Assembly (NCBI RefSeq): GCF_029227915.1
Contig: NC_079876.1
Location: forward strand, 10,976,001 to 11,036,000
DNA: 60,000 bases
Direction: 5' to 3'
DNA from: Hydractinia symbiolongicarpus
Lineage: Eukaryota > Cnidaria > Hydrozoa > Anthoathecata > Hydractiniidae
In this document: piece after piece, positions 36,982 to 48,012 of the stretch
How the letters are laid out: each line of letters begins with the position of its first letter
Numbering within the stretch: the first letter of the stretch is position 1
Notes under the pieces: model-generated
What the model was told of the DNA's origin: nothing
Databases searched by the model: none
Seen by the model: the letters and a program-made list of their open reading frames with translations, nothing else
Program-made: the position numbers and the translations under genes

Positions 36982-37449
36982 TTAACCCTTTCCGGACGCA
37001 TACAAAAACGGCTATATGACACAAATAGAAAATGCGTTTTCTGTAGACCTTTACTTAAATAGAAATAGAAAGTGAACCACAAAAGATATAACAAAAAACA
37101 ATAGCTCGTTTTTTTCCTAATAAAATAAGCTTTCAGAAAAATAAAAAAATAAAAAATCACAAGGTCACGTGACAGAAAAAACTGATTTTTTTTTTGAAAA
37201 AGTGAAAATTTTGATTTTGAGATAAAATATAAATATAAAAAACTCAAGTTTTGACCATGAAATTTAGATATAATATAGACAAACATAAGCCTGAACGAAG
37301 AAAAAATTTCAGATCAAAATCTTTTCTAGATCCTAAGTAAAGCCTGCTAAAGTTACCGAAGAAAATGATTAAAATCTCAATATAGGTCAAAATGTGAAAA
37401 ACAACAAATAAACTAAATATAAACTAAGCAAGTGTCTTGTTATTTTTCA

Positions 37450-40036
37450 TCACTCCCTCTTCCACAAGGGTATGATAGTCTTTAAAACATTTGCCAGGAT
37501 GCAATCCTGGGAGAGACGGGATGTCCTCACAATGGTAAACAGTTGTGATGTCACTGCCTTTTGCAGTTTTGATTTTTCTTGCGTAACATACTCAGCATCT
37601 TTTCTTAGGTTTGTAGTTTTCTTGACGTGGAATCATGAGTTTAAAACGTCTGCCAGTAAGGCGTGACAGATTATCATTTTTAGGTGCGATTGGATCCTGT
37701 AGGTGGTTGTTGACCATTTGTTTGATGCAGCAGAAGAGAAAATCAATAAAAGAAAGTTTCTTATATTTCTCATTTGGCGTAACCTCGATAGACATCTTTT
37801 GAGCAGAATAAGATGAAAGGCAAGCTTTTTGTACCATTTGTACAATTTACGCAAAGCTTGAACTGAATGAAGCTGTTGATCGACTCTATCAACACCACCC
37901 ATGTGTTGGTTGTAAGCCTTGATCATTGCGGGCTTTGATGATTGGGTTCCCGTCTTTATCAGTTTTGCCGGTATCGACCATTGATGCATTGTTTAAAGAT
38001 GAAAGCATGCTTTGTCTTCATAGCTCTAAATTTACAAGCTAAAAGTTTCTGTGTAGGAACATCAGCATTGTCCCCTACAGCAGGGTTCTCTTCATCAGGG
38101 TCCGCTTCAAGTGTTTTGAATTGTCCTTCAAAAAATGTGGCCTGACCTTTTTCCAAAGCAACATTCTTGATCGTTTTACAATAATTCTTACGATTGTTCC
38201 TTATTGTACCACAAAGGTAAGTTTCATTGTTCAATAGAAACTTTGCAATACTTGGTGCGGTGTAAAAGTTATCGGTGTAGAGAACATGTCCACGATTCAA
38301 GAATCAGCGCATGAGTTTGACTGGAATTCGTTATGTCATTGCCATGCTTTCAAACTGGTTGTCCTCAGCATAATACATGCCTTTACCACAATAAACCAGC
38401 ACATCTAATTTTATACCATCAGCTGTGGTAAGTTCATAAAGTTTGATTCCAAAGCGAACTCGCTTGGCTTTTATATATTGTCGAAAATGAAAAGTCCACA
38501 CTGAGATTTCTCCCGGGAGAATAAACGTTTTGAAATCTATCGCAAAGCTTGCTCAAGAACGGTCTAACTTTATGGAGGCGATCATGATCAAGATCTTCAG
38601 GATCATAGGGGCTATTATCATTGAAGTGAAGAAACTTTAGAATTAGTTTGACCCGATTGCCGAGCATTATTTGAGGAAACGACGGGCTTTCTAATAACTC
38701 ATCTAACAACCAATAGGAGTTAACGTTTACCACAATAAACCAGCACATCTAATTTTATACCATCAGCTGTGGTGAGTTCATAAAGTTTGATTCCAAAGCG
38801 AACTCGCTTGGCTTTTATATATTGTCGAAAATGAAAAGTCCACACTGAGATTTCTCCCGGGAGAATAAACGTTTTGAAATCTATCGCAAAGCTTGCTCAA
38901 GATTGGTCTAACTTTATGGAGGCAATCATGATCAGGATCTTCAGGATCATAGGGGCTATTATCATTGAAGTGAAGAAACTTTAGAATTAGTTTGACCCGA
39001 TTGCCGAGCATCATTTGAAGAAACGACGGGCTTTCTAATAACTCATCTAACAACCAATAGGAGTTAACGTTTGGCTTGTGAATGGTTCCCATCATAATTA
39101 TAAGAAAGAAAACTTTCAACTCTTCCTTAGTAACATCAGTCCAGGAACCAACATATTTAATGTCTTTTTTATCTGGATGAGAGGCAATATATTGAGCAGC
39201 AAATTTATTGGTTTCCAGCACAATCAATCGTAAATGTCATTTGCCAAATAAAGTTCCAAGAAATCAAGTTCGCTACTGTTTGGGTCCAATTGAATATTAT
39301 ATCCTTGTTCTTCCAAGAAAGGAAAGTCCTCATTCTCTGTAGCTTCAGCAGAAATATTTACATTAGTCCACTCAAGGTCTCCCTCAGGGTCTTCCAATTC
39401 ACCATTGTTGATAGGTTGATCGCCATTTTAAGCACCTGCACGAGGTTGTCCTAGTTGGCCAAAACCTCTTCCTCTGCGCACTCCACGTCTAGAATCCTTG
39501 CTCTACCTCCTCTTCTGCTGCCTGCACTTCGGCCCTGTACAAGTAAGTCCTGTCCCTGCTCAGGTACGGTTCCTTCAATTGGAAGTCTCATTTCCTCTCT
39601 GATATGTCGTAGTCCTATCGGTCCACCACGTCCTTGTCCACGATTTCGTCCTCTCCACGTCCACAGATGTTAGGGGGGAACGCTGTCTAAGTCTCGCAAG
39701 TGGTTCACTATCCTCATTACTAGATGATGATTCAATTATAAATTCCCCTGTTATTTCTTCAACATTACTTTCATTTACTTCAATGTCTCTTTCTTCCTCT
39801 GTAACTTCACTGCCATCTCAAGCACATTCTGCAGCATCCTGTCCAACTAGCGGGCCGACCGGATCGTCTAAGTTCTCGTGTAGAGGTTCAAATTGTCCTT
39901 CTTCTTCTCCACCTTCATACTCCCAATCACTATCTAGTTCATTATCATCATCCAAGTCAACATCAGAGCTGTCACTCTCAAGTACAACAGCAAGAATTTC
40001 ATCAATATCATTATAAACACGTTTTGCTGCAGCCAT
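37450..40036 (-). pseudogene. piggyBac transposase (DDE_Tnp_1_7), broken
   Basis: The start is MAAAKRVYNDIDEIL at 40036, followed by an acidic N-terminus (SDSSDVDLDDDNELDSDWEY). Downstream in order: FFLIIMMGTIHKPNVNSYW and HFNDNSPYDPED (39227-38778), GRNLSVD where the first catalytic Asp lies, FRQYIKAKRVRFGIKLYEL in another frame, VLYTDNFYTAPS with the second Asp (38300-37959), and YNQHMGGVDRVDQQL with the third (37989-37633). The C-terminal Cys-rich domain ends VCYARKIK...YHCED...GKCFKDYHT (to about 37450), interrupted by a TGA at 37592-37594. After LSVD the residues normally preceding the conserved GR are deleted, in all copies. Confidence 0.85.
38385..39072 (-). repeat. 344-bp tandem duplication inside the piggyBac coding region
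   Basis: 38385-38728 and 38729-39072 are near-identical copies with a 344-bp period. The sequence from ACCACAATAAACC to GGAGTTAACGTTT recurs. The copies differ at several bases (for example GGCGATCATGATCAAG against GGCAATCATGATCAGG), so the duplication is not brand new. A short TTTA is shared at the junctions. Confidence 0.92.
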
Positions 40037-42388
40037 TTTTGAGTTGATTTTGAAATTTCATAACTTTCTTTTAAAACATGATAATAACAAGCGATTTGAA
40101 GCCCATAACGAAAATTAATCTAAAATTCATAATTCAAAACCACAACACCCGTTTTCGGGTGAAAAAATGGCGGTATTCGCTGTGAAATCAATGGCCCCCC
40201 CAGTAGCCTGTGCGTCCTTCAGTGACACGCATCATAGGCAACCCATTTAGCGTTTTAACAAGTTGCAATTTGAGAATATTGTGGGCGAAACGTTTAATTT
40301 ACAATAATTTTTCATTCCCTTTTAGACAACAAAGAAATATATAGAAAAATAGTTATGTAGTTAAACGAAACGTTCTGTGTCAATGAGGAAGTTTAATTTT
40401 AGGTTAGATGTTTTTTTAATTTGTCCACAATTAAAAAAGTAAATAGATATTATAAGTTAGTGACCAGAAGCTCTATATATCGCTATATATAATACATTTC
40501 CTTACAAATATAATTAGTTTGACCCGATTGCCGAGCATCATTTGAGGAAACGACGGGCTTTCTAATAACTCATCTAACAACCAATAGGAGTTAACGTTTA
40601 CCACAATAAACCAGCACATCTAATTTTATACCATCAGCTGTGGTGAGTTCATAAAGTTTGATTCCAAAGCGAACTCGCTTGGCTTTTATATATTGTCGAA
40701 AATGAAAAGTCCACACTGAGATTTCTCCCGGGAGAATAAACGTTTTGAAATCTATCGCAAAGCTTGCTCAAGATTGGTCTAACTTTATGGAGGCAATCAT
40801 GATCAGGATCTTCAGGATCATAGGGGCTATTATCATTGAAGTGAAGAAACTTTAGAATTAGTTTGACCCGATTGCAGAGCATCATTTGAAGAAACGACGG
40901 GCTTTCTAATAACTCATCTAACAACCAATAGGAGTTAACGTTTGGCTTGTGAATGGTTCCCATCATAATTATAAGAAAGAAAACTTTCAACTCTTCCTTA
41001 GTAACATCAGTCCAGGAACCAACATATTTAATGTCTTTTTTATCTGGATGAGAGGCAATATATTGAGCAGCAAATTTATTGGTTTCCAGCACAATCAATC
41101 GTAAATGTCATTTGCCAAATAAAGTTCCAAGAAATCAAGTTCGCTACTGTTTGGGTCCAATTGAATATTATATCCTTGTTCTTCCAAGAAAGGAAAGTCC
41201 TCATTCTCTGTAGCTTCAGCAGAAATATTTACATTAGTCCACTCAAGGTCTCCCTCAGGGTCTTCCAATTCACCATTGTTGATAGGTTGATCGCCATTTT
41301 AAGCACCTGCACGAGGTTGTCCTAGTTGGCCAAAACCTCTTCCTCTGCGCACTCCACGTCTAGAATCCTTGCTCTACCTCCTCTTCTGCTGCCTGCACTT
41401 CGGCCCTGTACAAGTAAGTCCTGTCCTCGCTCAGGTACGGTTCCTTCAATTGGAAGTCTCATTTCCTCTCTGATATGTCGTAGTCCTATCGGTCCACCAC
41501 GTCCTTGTCCACGATTTCGTCCTCTCCACGTCCACAGATGTTAGGGGGGAACGCTGTCTAAGTCTCGCAAGTGGTTCACTATCCTCATTACTAGATGATG
41601 ATTCAATTATAAATTCCCCTGTTATTTCTTCAACATTACTTTCATTTACTTCAATGTCTCTTTCTTCCTCTGTAACTTCACTACCATCTCAAGCACATTC
41701 TGCAGCATCCTGTCCAACTAGCGGGCCGACCGGATCGTCTAAGTTCTCGTGTAGAGGTTCAAATTGTCCTTCTTCTTCTCCACCTTCATACTCCCAATCA
41801 CTATCTAGTTCATTATCATCATCCAAGTCAACATCAGAGCTGTCACTCTCAAGTACAACAGCAAGAATTTCATCAATATCATTATAAACACGTTTTGCTG
41901 CAGCCATTTTTGAGTTGATTTTGAAATTTCATAATTTTCTTTTAAAACATGATAATAACAAGCGATTTGAAGCCCATAACGAAAATTAATCTAAAATTCA
42001 TAATTCAAAACCACAACACCCGTTTTCGGGTGAAAAAATGGCGGTATTCGCTGTGAAATCAATGGCCCCCCCAGTAGCCTGTGCGTCCTTCAGTGACACG
42101 CATCATAGGCAACCCATTTAGCGTTTTAACAAGTTGCAATTTGAGAATATTGTGGGCGAAACGTTTAATTTACAATAATTTTTCATTCCCTTTTAGACAA
42201 CAAAGAAATATATAGAAAAATAGTTATGTAGTTAAACGAAACGTTCTGTGTCAATGAGGAAGTTTAATTTTAGGTTAGATGTTTTTTTAATTTGTCCACA
42301 ATTAAAAAAGTAAATAGATATTATAAGTTAGTGACCAGAAGCTCTATATATCGCTATATATAATACATTTCCTTACAAATATAATTAG
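38641..42388. repeat. 1,871-bp tandem segmental duplication with AATTAG at breakpoints
   Basis: 38641-40511 and 40512-42382 are about 99.7% identical; I count around five substitutions and no indels. AATTAG occurs at 38641, 40512 and 42383, exactly 1,871 bp apart, so the break and rejoining used this 6-bp microhomology or site. The copied piece includes the transposase N-terminal half and about 475 bp of upstream sequence. The low divergence shows it is recent. Confidence 0.95.
40512..41907 (-). pseudogene. Second copy of the piggyBac transposase N-terminal half
   Basis: Starts MAAAKRVYNDIDEIL at 41907 and repeats the same frames and breaks as the first copy down to FRQYIKAKRVRFGIKLYEL and the duplicated segment at 40512. 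One visible change is MMLCNRVKLIL for MMLGNRVKLIL. It lacks the catalytic C-terminal half and cannot make a transposase. Confidence 0.9.
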
Positions 42389-44101
42389 ACTTCCCCCCAT
42401 ATGGCCTAATTTGACTGTTATCATTAGAAATGTAATTATTAGAATTAACGTAACAGAAAAATAAAAACAATAGTGCAAGAACATGTGTTTGTAGGAAAAC
42501 AAAAAAAAGTTTGCATCTGTGGAAACAGATTTGTAGATTTGTGCTAGTCTTCACAGCTTGATTATAAACTACTTACGCTCCTAGTGTGCCCATTTTTTAT
42601 TTGATAAAAACTCCAACTACCTAGTGCTCATTTTTATTTCCTATAACAAAAAAAATGTATGACTACAAGCTGAATATAAAGGAAAACCCTTCTATAGATC
42701 CCAATAACAAATCTAGTAAAAATACAATATAATGTAAACATTATAAAACCTAAATAACATGTTACATGCATATATGATTCTGGTAACACATGAAATCAAT
42801 AAGGGGAGAAAAATTGCTCTGGCTCGCGCAAAGGCTTGCCTAATTCTGAGAAAGAGAAACTAGAGCCATTAATTGCTCCCCAAATTCTAAAAAAGTTTTC
42901 TGGCTGAGTGCTCTCTGTCTTATTATTTACAAAAAAAGAACCAAAATAGAGATAAAGTAGATCAAAAAGACTTTGTGATAAAATGTGTTTATAAACTTAT
43001 TCTATTTATTCAGATTGCTCGCCCAGTTTACATTATTGTAACATTGTCGCTCGATCTATTGCTCTGATGTTACATTTTATTATTGACATACTGAGATATA
43101 TTAACTTATTTTATTTTAAAGCTTACCTCTTATAAGAAAAAGTTAAGCTCATACAAAAGACCATTGAAAGTTATCTAGGAACCCTTTCTTTTTGAAAACA
43201 TAATGGTTATTTTTTCATGAGTTTGATGTTTTTAAACACAGTGAAGACTAAGATTTTTATTAATTAATGACTTAAAACATTGAAATACAAAAAATCAACA
43301 TTTTATGTAATGATAATGCACAACATCATGAAGATCAGAAACGTCACATGTTGGACTGTAGAGATTGCGATATATCATTCACAATTGATAATAAGTGTCC
43401 CACATAAAACACGATCTACGATGTCAGATGTCACGAACCAAGTACTGTAGGACTGCTAACGTCAATGTAATGAAGCAAGACTCCAATTTACTAAAACAGA
43501 CAATGGAATACTTTGATATCATGAACAAGACAGATAGAAGTTTATGAGCATGAGATGAAATCCAGAAAAGTGAGTACCCAACCCACATAAAAACGGTCAT
43601 TAAAACTGAGCCAAAAAACTCTATTTCTTATTACTGTCTATAAGGTAAGGCTTTAAACCCAGATTGCCCAACACTTGCCACTTGCCACTTGTGAACCCAT
43701 TAATAAATCACGAACAAGCTTACAGAGAAAAAAGGACAGTCACAAACATATATTGGCATATTTACTGTCTCTCCTTACCATTACATCCTTTCATTATTTT
43801 CAAAAAATGTTATTACTATAAGTAGCCCATACTCCAAAAAAAGGTCCATATAAAGCTCTACATGGCACTTCTCCTAAATGGATAATGAGTACAGGTGGGA
43901 ACTCAGCACATTTAGAAAACGTTGTTCCTTATCCCGGATGGATATGGATATGGATATTGACACAACCGACTTACTTGTACAAAAAGATATCCATCTGTAT
44001 TGCTAATCACTGCATGCATTGAAAATTTTATAACCCTCTGCGTGGTAATTTTTAGGCCAGTCAACATTTGCAAGAAAAAATTTATATACTCATCATCATC
44101 C
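42389..44101. other. About 1.7 kb with no gene recognised
   Basis: AT-rich, no conserved peptide. Around 43330-43430 a frame reads HMLDCRDCDISFT, weakly like a Cys-Cys finger, but it runs into a stop and has no support. Confidence 0.3.
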
Positions 44102-44400
44102 ATCATTCTCGGCTTAACATCCGTTTTCCATGCTAGCATGGGTTGGACAGGATATATTAATGACCCTCTTCCAATCTGATCTAGACTGCGTTAGATCTAA
44201 ACTCAACTTCCTCTGTATCAAGTCTGTCCTTATAACCTCCTGCTAAGTCTTTCTCAGTCTGCCCCACTATCAAGTCTCTACACTTTCTTACCCAATTATC
44301 CTCCTCCATTCTTTCCAAGCGCCCCAGCCAATTCAATCTTCTTAGCTGGATAACATCTTTAATTCTACGGATACTGTTATTTTCAAATTTGCATATATAT
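44102..44400 (-). mobile_element. LINE 3' end, second copy of the family at 10783-13258
   Basis: Begins at its 3' end with CATTCTCGGCTTAACATCCG and the palindrome CCATGCTAGCATGG (44128-44141), then encodes the tail IRRIKDVIQLRRLNWLGRLERMEEDNWVRKCRDLI. About 80% alike to the first copy by eye. It stops near 44395 in a TATATA run, so it is strongly 5' truncated. Confidence 0.85.
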
Positions 44401-44868
44401 ATACCATTCAATCCCTTGACTATTGAGGGTGATGGTGGTTATCCCTCTTAGCCATTAGAAGGACAACAAAAACTCAACCAACAGTTTCAACATCTGCTCC
44501 AACATCAGCATCCATTTCTTCTTTAAAGACAACCATACTTTCCTAGCAGTGCAATTAACACAAAACTTATTTTTAACAGCACTGCTGGCACCATGTACAT
44601 TGCCAGGTGGAGCAAAAACATAACAACGGGAAAAAAGAACGTCAGACTAATAATAAAACCACCAATAATTACATACATCTTAAGAGCAAAAGCAGAAAAT
44701 CCAATCACAACTAGCAGAGAAGGTCATCATAGGAACAAAAAGCAAGTTATTCATCACACCATAGAGCAGACATACTCACAACCATTGCAAAACAAGGATA
44801 AACAAATTGCATTACCAGCAGTGAAGAGGAAGAAATGATAACTACGAGGAAGGAAAAAAGTGACGAAA

Positions 44869-45018
44869 CAGACACGCATTGCTGTTGTCGTAAAGAAAAC
44901 ACTCTGGTTAACGTGAGAAGGAAAAACATCTGGGGCAAGTGGTTCCATATTTTGTGTGTGAAAAAGTAGTTGCTAGAACTGATGATGCTGAGTATATTTG
45001 TGAGGCCTGTAAGCTGTA
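44869..45018 (+). pseudogene. Broken PHD-like zinc finger
   Basis: CRKENTLVN...WGKWFHILCVKK, then after a one-base shift ARTDDAEYICEACKL and a stop. The spacing of Cys, Trp-Phe-His, Cys and the final Tyr-x-Cys-x-x-Cys is like the second half of a PHD finger. The frameshift near 44965 and lack of an intact first half make it a relic. It may belong to the transposon that follows. Confidence 0.35.
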
Positions 45019-45439
45019 ATTTTTTTGTACAACATCATATTGTACATTTTCTTTGTTATTTTTAGCAATTTTACAGCGTAAATAAAATTCTCTATGACAC
45101 TTGAATGTTAAAAGTTTGGGTATCCCATATGCAGGATCAAAAACCTTTCCAGGAGATTTTCTTTTTCTAAGGTTATTAAAGAATTTAGGGAGGAGTGGTC
45201 ACCCTGTGTTTAGGTCCTGTTTACACTGAGTTGTATTTAATTTTGTGTTTTACAGCAAATTGGCCATCTGCTGACAGAAAACAAAGTTTCTCAAAACAAA
45301 ACTGAGAATGTTTAAACAAATCCAACTTTGGTTGAAAAAGAAACCATCGTGATTATAAATGTGAAGGATGGAAGTCACACTGTAACTGATTTTGATTTTT
45401 TACAACTTTTTTTCGGTAAAACTTAGTTATTTTATCTTT

Positions 45440-47340
45440 CAAGATTATTGAACCAACCCACAAGAACGTTGGAGTTCAATGTGAAATATCACTAAGTGAC
45501 TTAAACAGAAGCTGTTAAACTGATCGGTTAGAATCATGTGACCTTAAAGCGCAAGCTCCTGAGTATTATTCCATTTCTGTTAAATACGTTGCTGTGGTAA
45601 ACCATCACGCATATTCCAAAGAAAAGACTGTTTGCTCCACTCCTTCAAAAAGAAAGCACGTTTGTGATGTCTCACTCTCTCCTATAAACTCGTCATTGCA
45701 ATCCTTACCAACTGACAATGAAAAAGACTCTGATTACATCGCTGAAAGTGCAGAAGAGTTAATCAATATTAGTGGTGCTCATGAAACTGAACGAAGCATT
45801 TTAAAAAGAAAAGAAACTTGTTGTTTTCGAAAGCATGCTAGATGAAATATTTAACTTACTGCCCTGTCGTTCATGTGATGGAGCCACAACCAGTATCGAA
45901 AAGCATGGGCAGGGAGCGTGTGTACTATACAAAGGGTATTGCATCAATGAGCATGTGGTTTTTGACTGGAAAAGTCAACCCATGCTTGGAAAAATGCCAG
46001 CATTTAATTTGTTACTATCCTCTGCAACATTTTGTTCAGAAAAAAAAATCTTCTTTTGCATGCTGCATGATGATATGTAAATATACAGCAGATTATGCCA
46101 TGTTTTCAAACGGGTTGAAAGCAACCTCAACTCCTGGACATGTTGATTTTTTGTTATTTTCGCTGCTCATTCAGTACGCTGCATTCTGGATCACCTAAAA
46201 TCATATATTACCATTTTAGGAAACACATATGAAAGCGTGAAGAAAGCTGCAAATTTTTCTGGTTTAAATTTTTTCAATCAACGAACATACTATGATGTTC
46301 AACAATTACTGATAATCCCAACTGTAAACGGGCATTTCATGAAAAATATTGCCAGTGCAAGAGAGGATAGTCGGGGAGAGAATGAACCATGTCTTGGCGA
46401 TGGCAGATTTGACTCACCTGGTAAATCTGCCATTGCACATATAGTTTACAATCGTCAGCGTTTAAGAAAATTGTTGCACCACAATCCAAACAACAACTGG
46501 TAAAGATTCAGTACCCTTGGAGTTACAAGGCTTAAAAAATTGCCTTGAGCAGTTAAGTACCAATAACTATCCTGTAGAAAGAGTTGCCATGGACCGAAAC
46601 AGGTAAATCGCTAAATGGATATGGGTTAGATATCACGCATCGGTATGATCCATGGCATTTTGGTAAGAACATCAAAGTCAAACTTAGACCATTAGTAAAA
46701 TGAAAAGATAGGTGACTATTACAAGATTGGATCAAACCAATAGGAAATCATCTTTTCTGGTGTGATGAAAACTGCCAAAGTGACCCAGAGCTGTTGGTGC
46801 AAATGTGGAAGTCGACATGAAGCCTATTCTAGTGCTGAGGCATGAAAGAAGAAGTGGATTGAGAAACATTCGCCAGCGTATAATGCATTGGAAGAAATCA
46901 TCCTTGATAAAAAACTTGAAGGATATGGAACTTCTTTGGAACCATACCACACATTGGGTGTGGAAGTTTTTCACTCACTGATAACAGCGTACACACCAAA
47001 ACGGCAACATTTCAAGTTGAATGTGATGAACGCCCGAGCGAAGTTGGCTATCTTGGATCATAACAATAACGCTGGTCGAAAGCAGGCTGTTGTAAAATGC
47101 GCGCATAAAGAGAGTCAGAAGGTCAGTGAAAAAAAGTGGAAGTTTTTCTCAAGCAAATTGAATAAAGAGTGGGTCACGAAACCTGTGAAAGAACCCAAGT
47201 CTTTCAATTTTGTTGATGCGATAATGAATGACATAATTGAAAGAAAGGAGAGTGGGGTAAAGGTAAAGATCTCTGGTAAAGAAGTTGTAAACAAGCTTAG
47301 TCGACCACGTAAAATTGCCCACACGGCCAGAATTATGCAA
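45440..47340 (+). pseudogene. Decayed DNA-transposon transposase, Kolobok-like
   Basis: Pieces in successive frames: a Ser-rich N-terminal part with KKRKETCCF (45594-45845), CRSCDGATTSIEKHGQGACVLYKG and KMPAFNLLLSSATFCS (45835-46040), SGLNFFNQRTYYDVQQLLIIP (46237-46350), then GDGRFDSPGKSA with the DxRxDSPG motif (46394-46430). After that come HRYDPWHFGKNIKVKL (about 46640), where Asp-x-x-His fits the D(2)H motif of Kolobok, P and hAT relatives, IGNHLFWCDENCQSDPELL, and VFHSLITAYTPKRQHFKLNV (46960-47020) with the probable catalytic Glu just before. At least four frameshifts or stops. Kolobok is my best family guess; the N-terminal THAP domain usual there was not seen. Confidence 0.55.
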
Positions 47341-47401
47341 AACGATTCAAAAAATAAATTTTTTGTTGTTGTTATTGTTTGTTTAAAAATGTTAAGTCAC
47401 G

Positions 47402-48012
47402 TTATATGTCAACAAATTCTTTGAAACCAGTATATTTTCCATCTGAATCAGGAAATTGTTCCCTTGTTTTTCGCATAACACAAGCTGCAACCAAGGCTTT
47501 CATAATAATGTACCCAGGCTGTGTACTGTCGGTAACTAGTGTACCTCGTTTCCCTACAACAGAATCAAAGCGAAATTTAAAGAAGATAAGAAGAACGCTT
47601 TATTTTTGTGTGACTATAAGAAATATCGTCTGTTAAAATATATTATATATTTCTGGTATCGTCGATGTTGTATGCTTGCTGTCTCTAACACTGTGCGGTT
47701 GAAACATAAAATTTTAAAATCCTTGTGCATCATGATGCACTTGTTATTATTCAACTTTTCGTTCAATAAATTGGAAAATTCTTGGCAACACTTGCATTCC
47801 ACAAGAGTGAAGCAATTGATATGAATGCAACATGCACAGCAAATTTTGTCTTCTTCTTCGCTATCACTACATTTATAAGTTACTTTTTCAAGTCCTGCTT
47901 TGGAGTATTCAGGTTCATTCATGTAACATCCTGTTACTGACGTTTCACTGGAGTCACTTGAATATTCTACTTCCGAAATAGGAGAGTCAGAGCAGAAGCT
48001 TGAATTTTCCAT
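47402..48012 (-). pseudogene. P2X7 C-terminal (ballast) domain-like protein, frameshifted
   Basis: ATG at 48012. A Ser/Glu-rich start (MENSSFCSDSPISEVEYSS) is followed by CSDSEEEDKICCACCIHINC, VECKCCQEF, CIMMHKDFKILCFNRTVLET and HRRYQKYIIYF. After a break near 47600 the frame continues with GKRGTLVTD, ALVAACVMRKTREQFPD and SDGKYTGFKEFVDI to a stop at 47402-47404. The Cys-Cys clusters, the CI...F..LC.N..VL block and the final IR..FPD..G.YTGF are the signature of the zinc-binding intracellular domain of P2X7 and its stand-alone relatives. No channel part is present. It converges tail to tail on the Kolobok-like relic and may have been part of the same element. Confidence 0.6.

Larger units (their letters stand above)
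36982..42388 (-). mobile_element. Decayed and internally duplicated piggyBac element
   Basis: At 36982-36985 TTAA is followed by CCCTTTCCGGACGCATAC, the form of a piggyBac terminal repeat at its TTAA target. Reading leftward on the minus strand, transposase pieces start at 40036 and end near 37450. The 5' part is present again at 40512-42386. The right terminal repeat was not clearly found; GAAGGACGCACAGG (inverted, about 40210-40225 and again 1,871 bp on) is a weak partner. The element is inactive: frameshifts, stops and a deletion in the catalytic region. Confidence 0.8.

Noticed and set aside
36894-37286. 130-codon minus-strand Phe/Tyr/Leu-rich frame
   Set aside because: AT-driven composition in the piggyBac 3' non-coding region, no domain.
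39455-40016. Ser-rich plus-strand frames (and copies at 41326-41887)
   Set aside because: Antisense shadows of the acidic piggyBac N-terminus.
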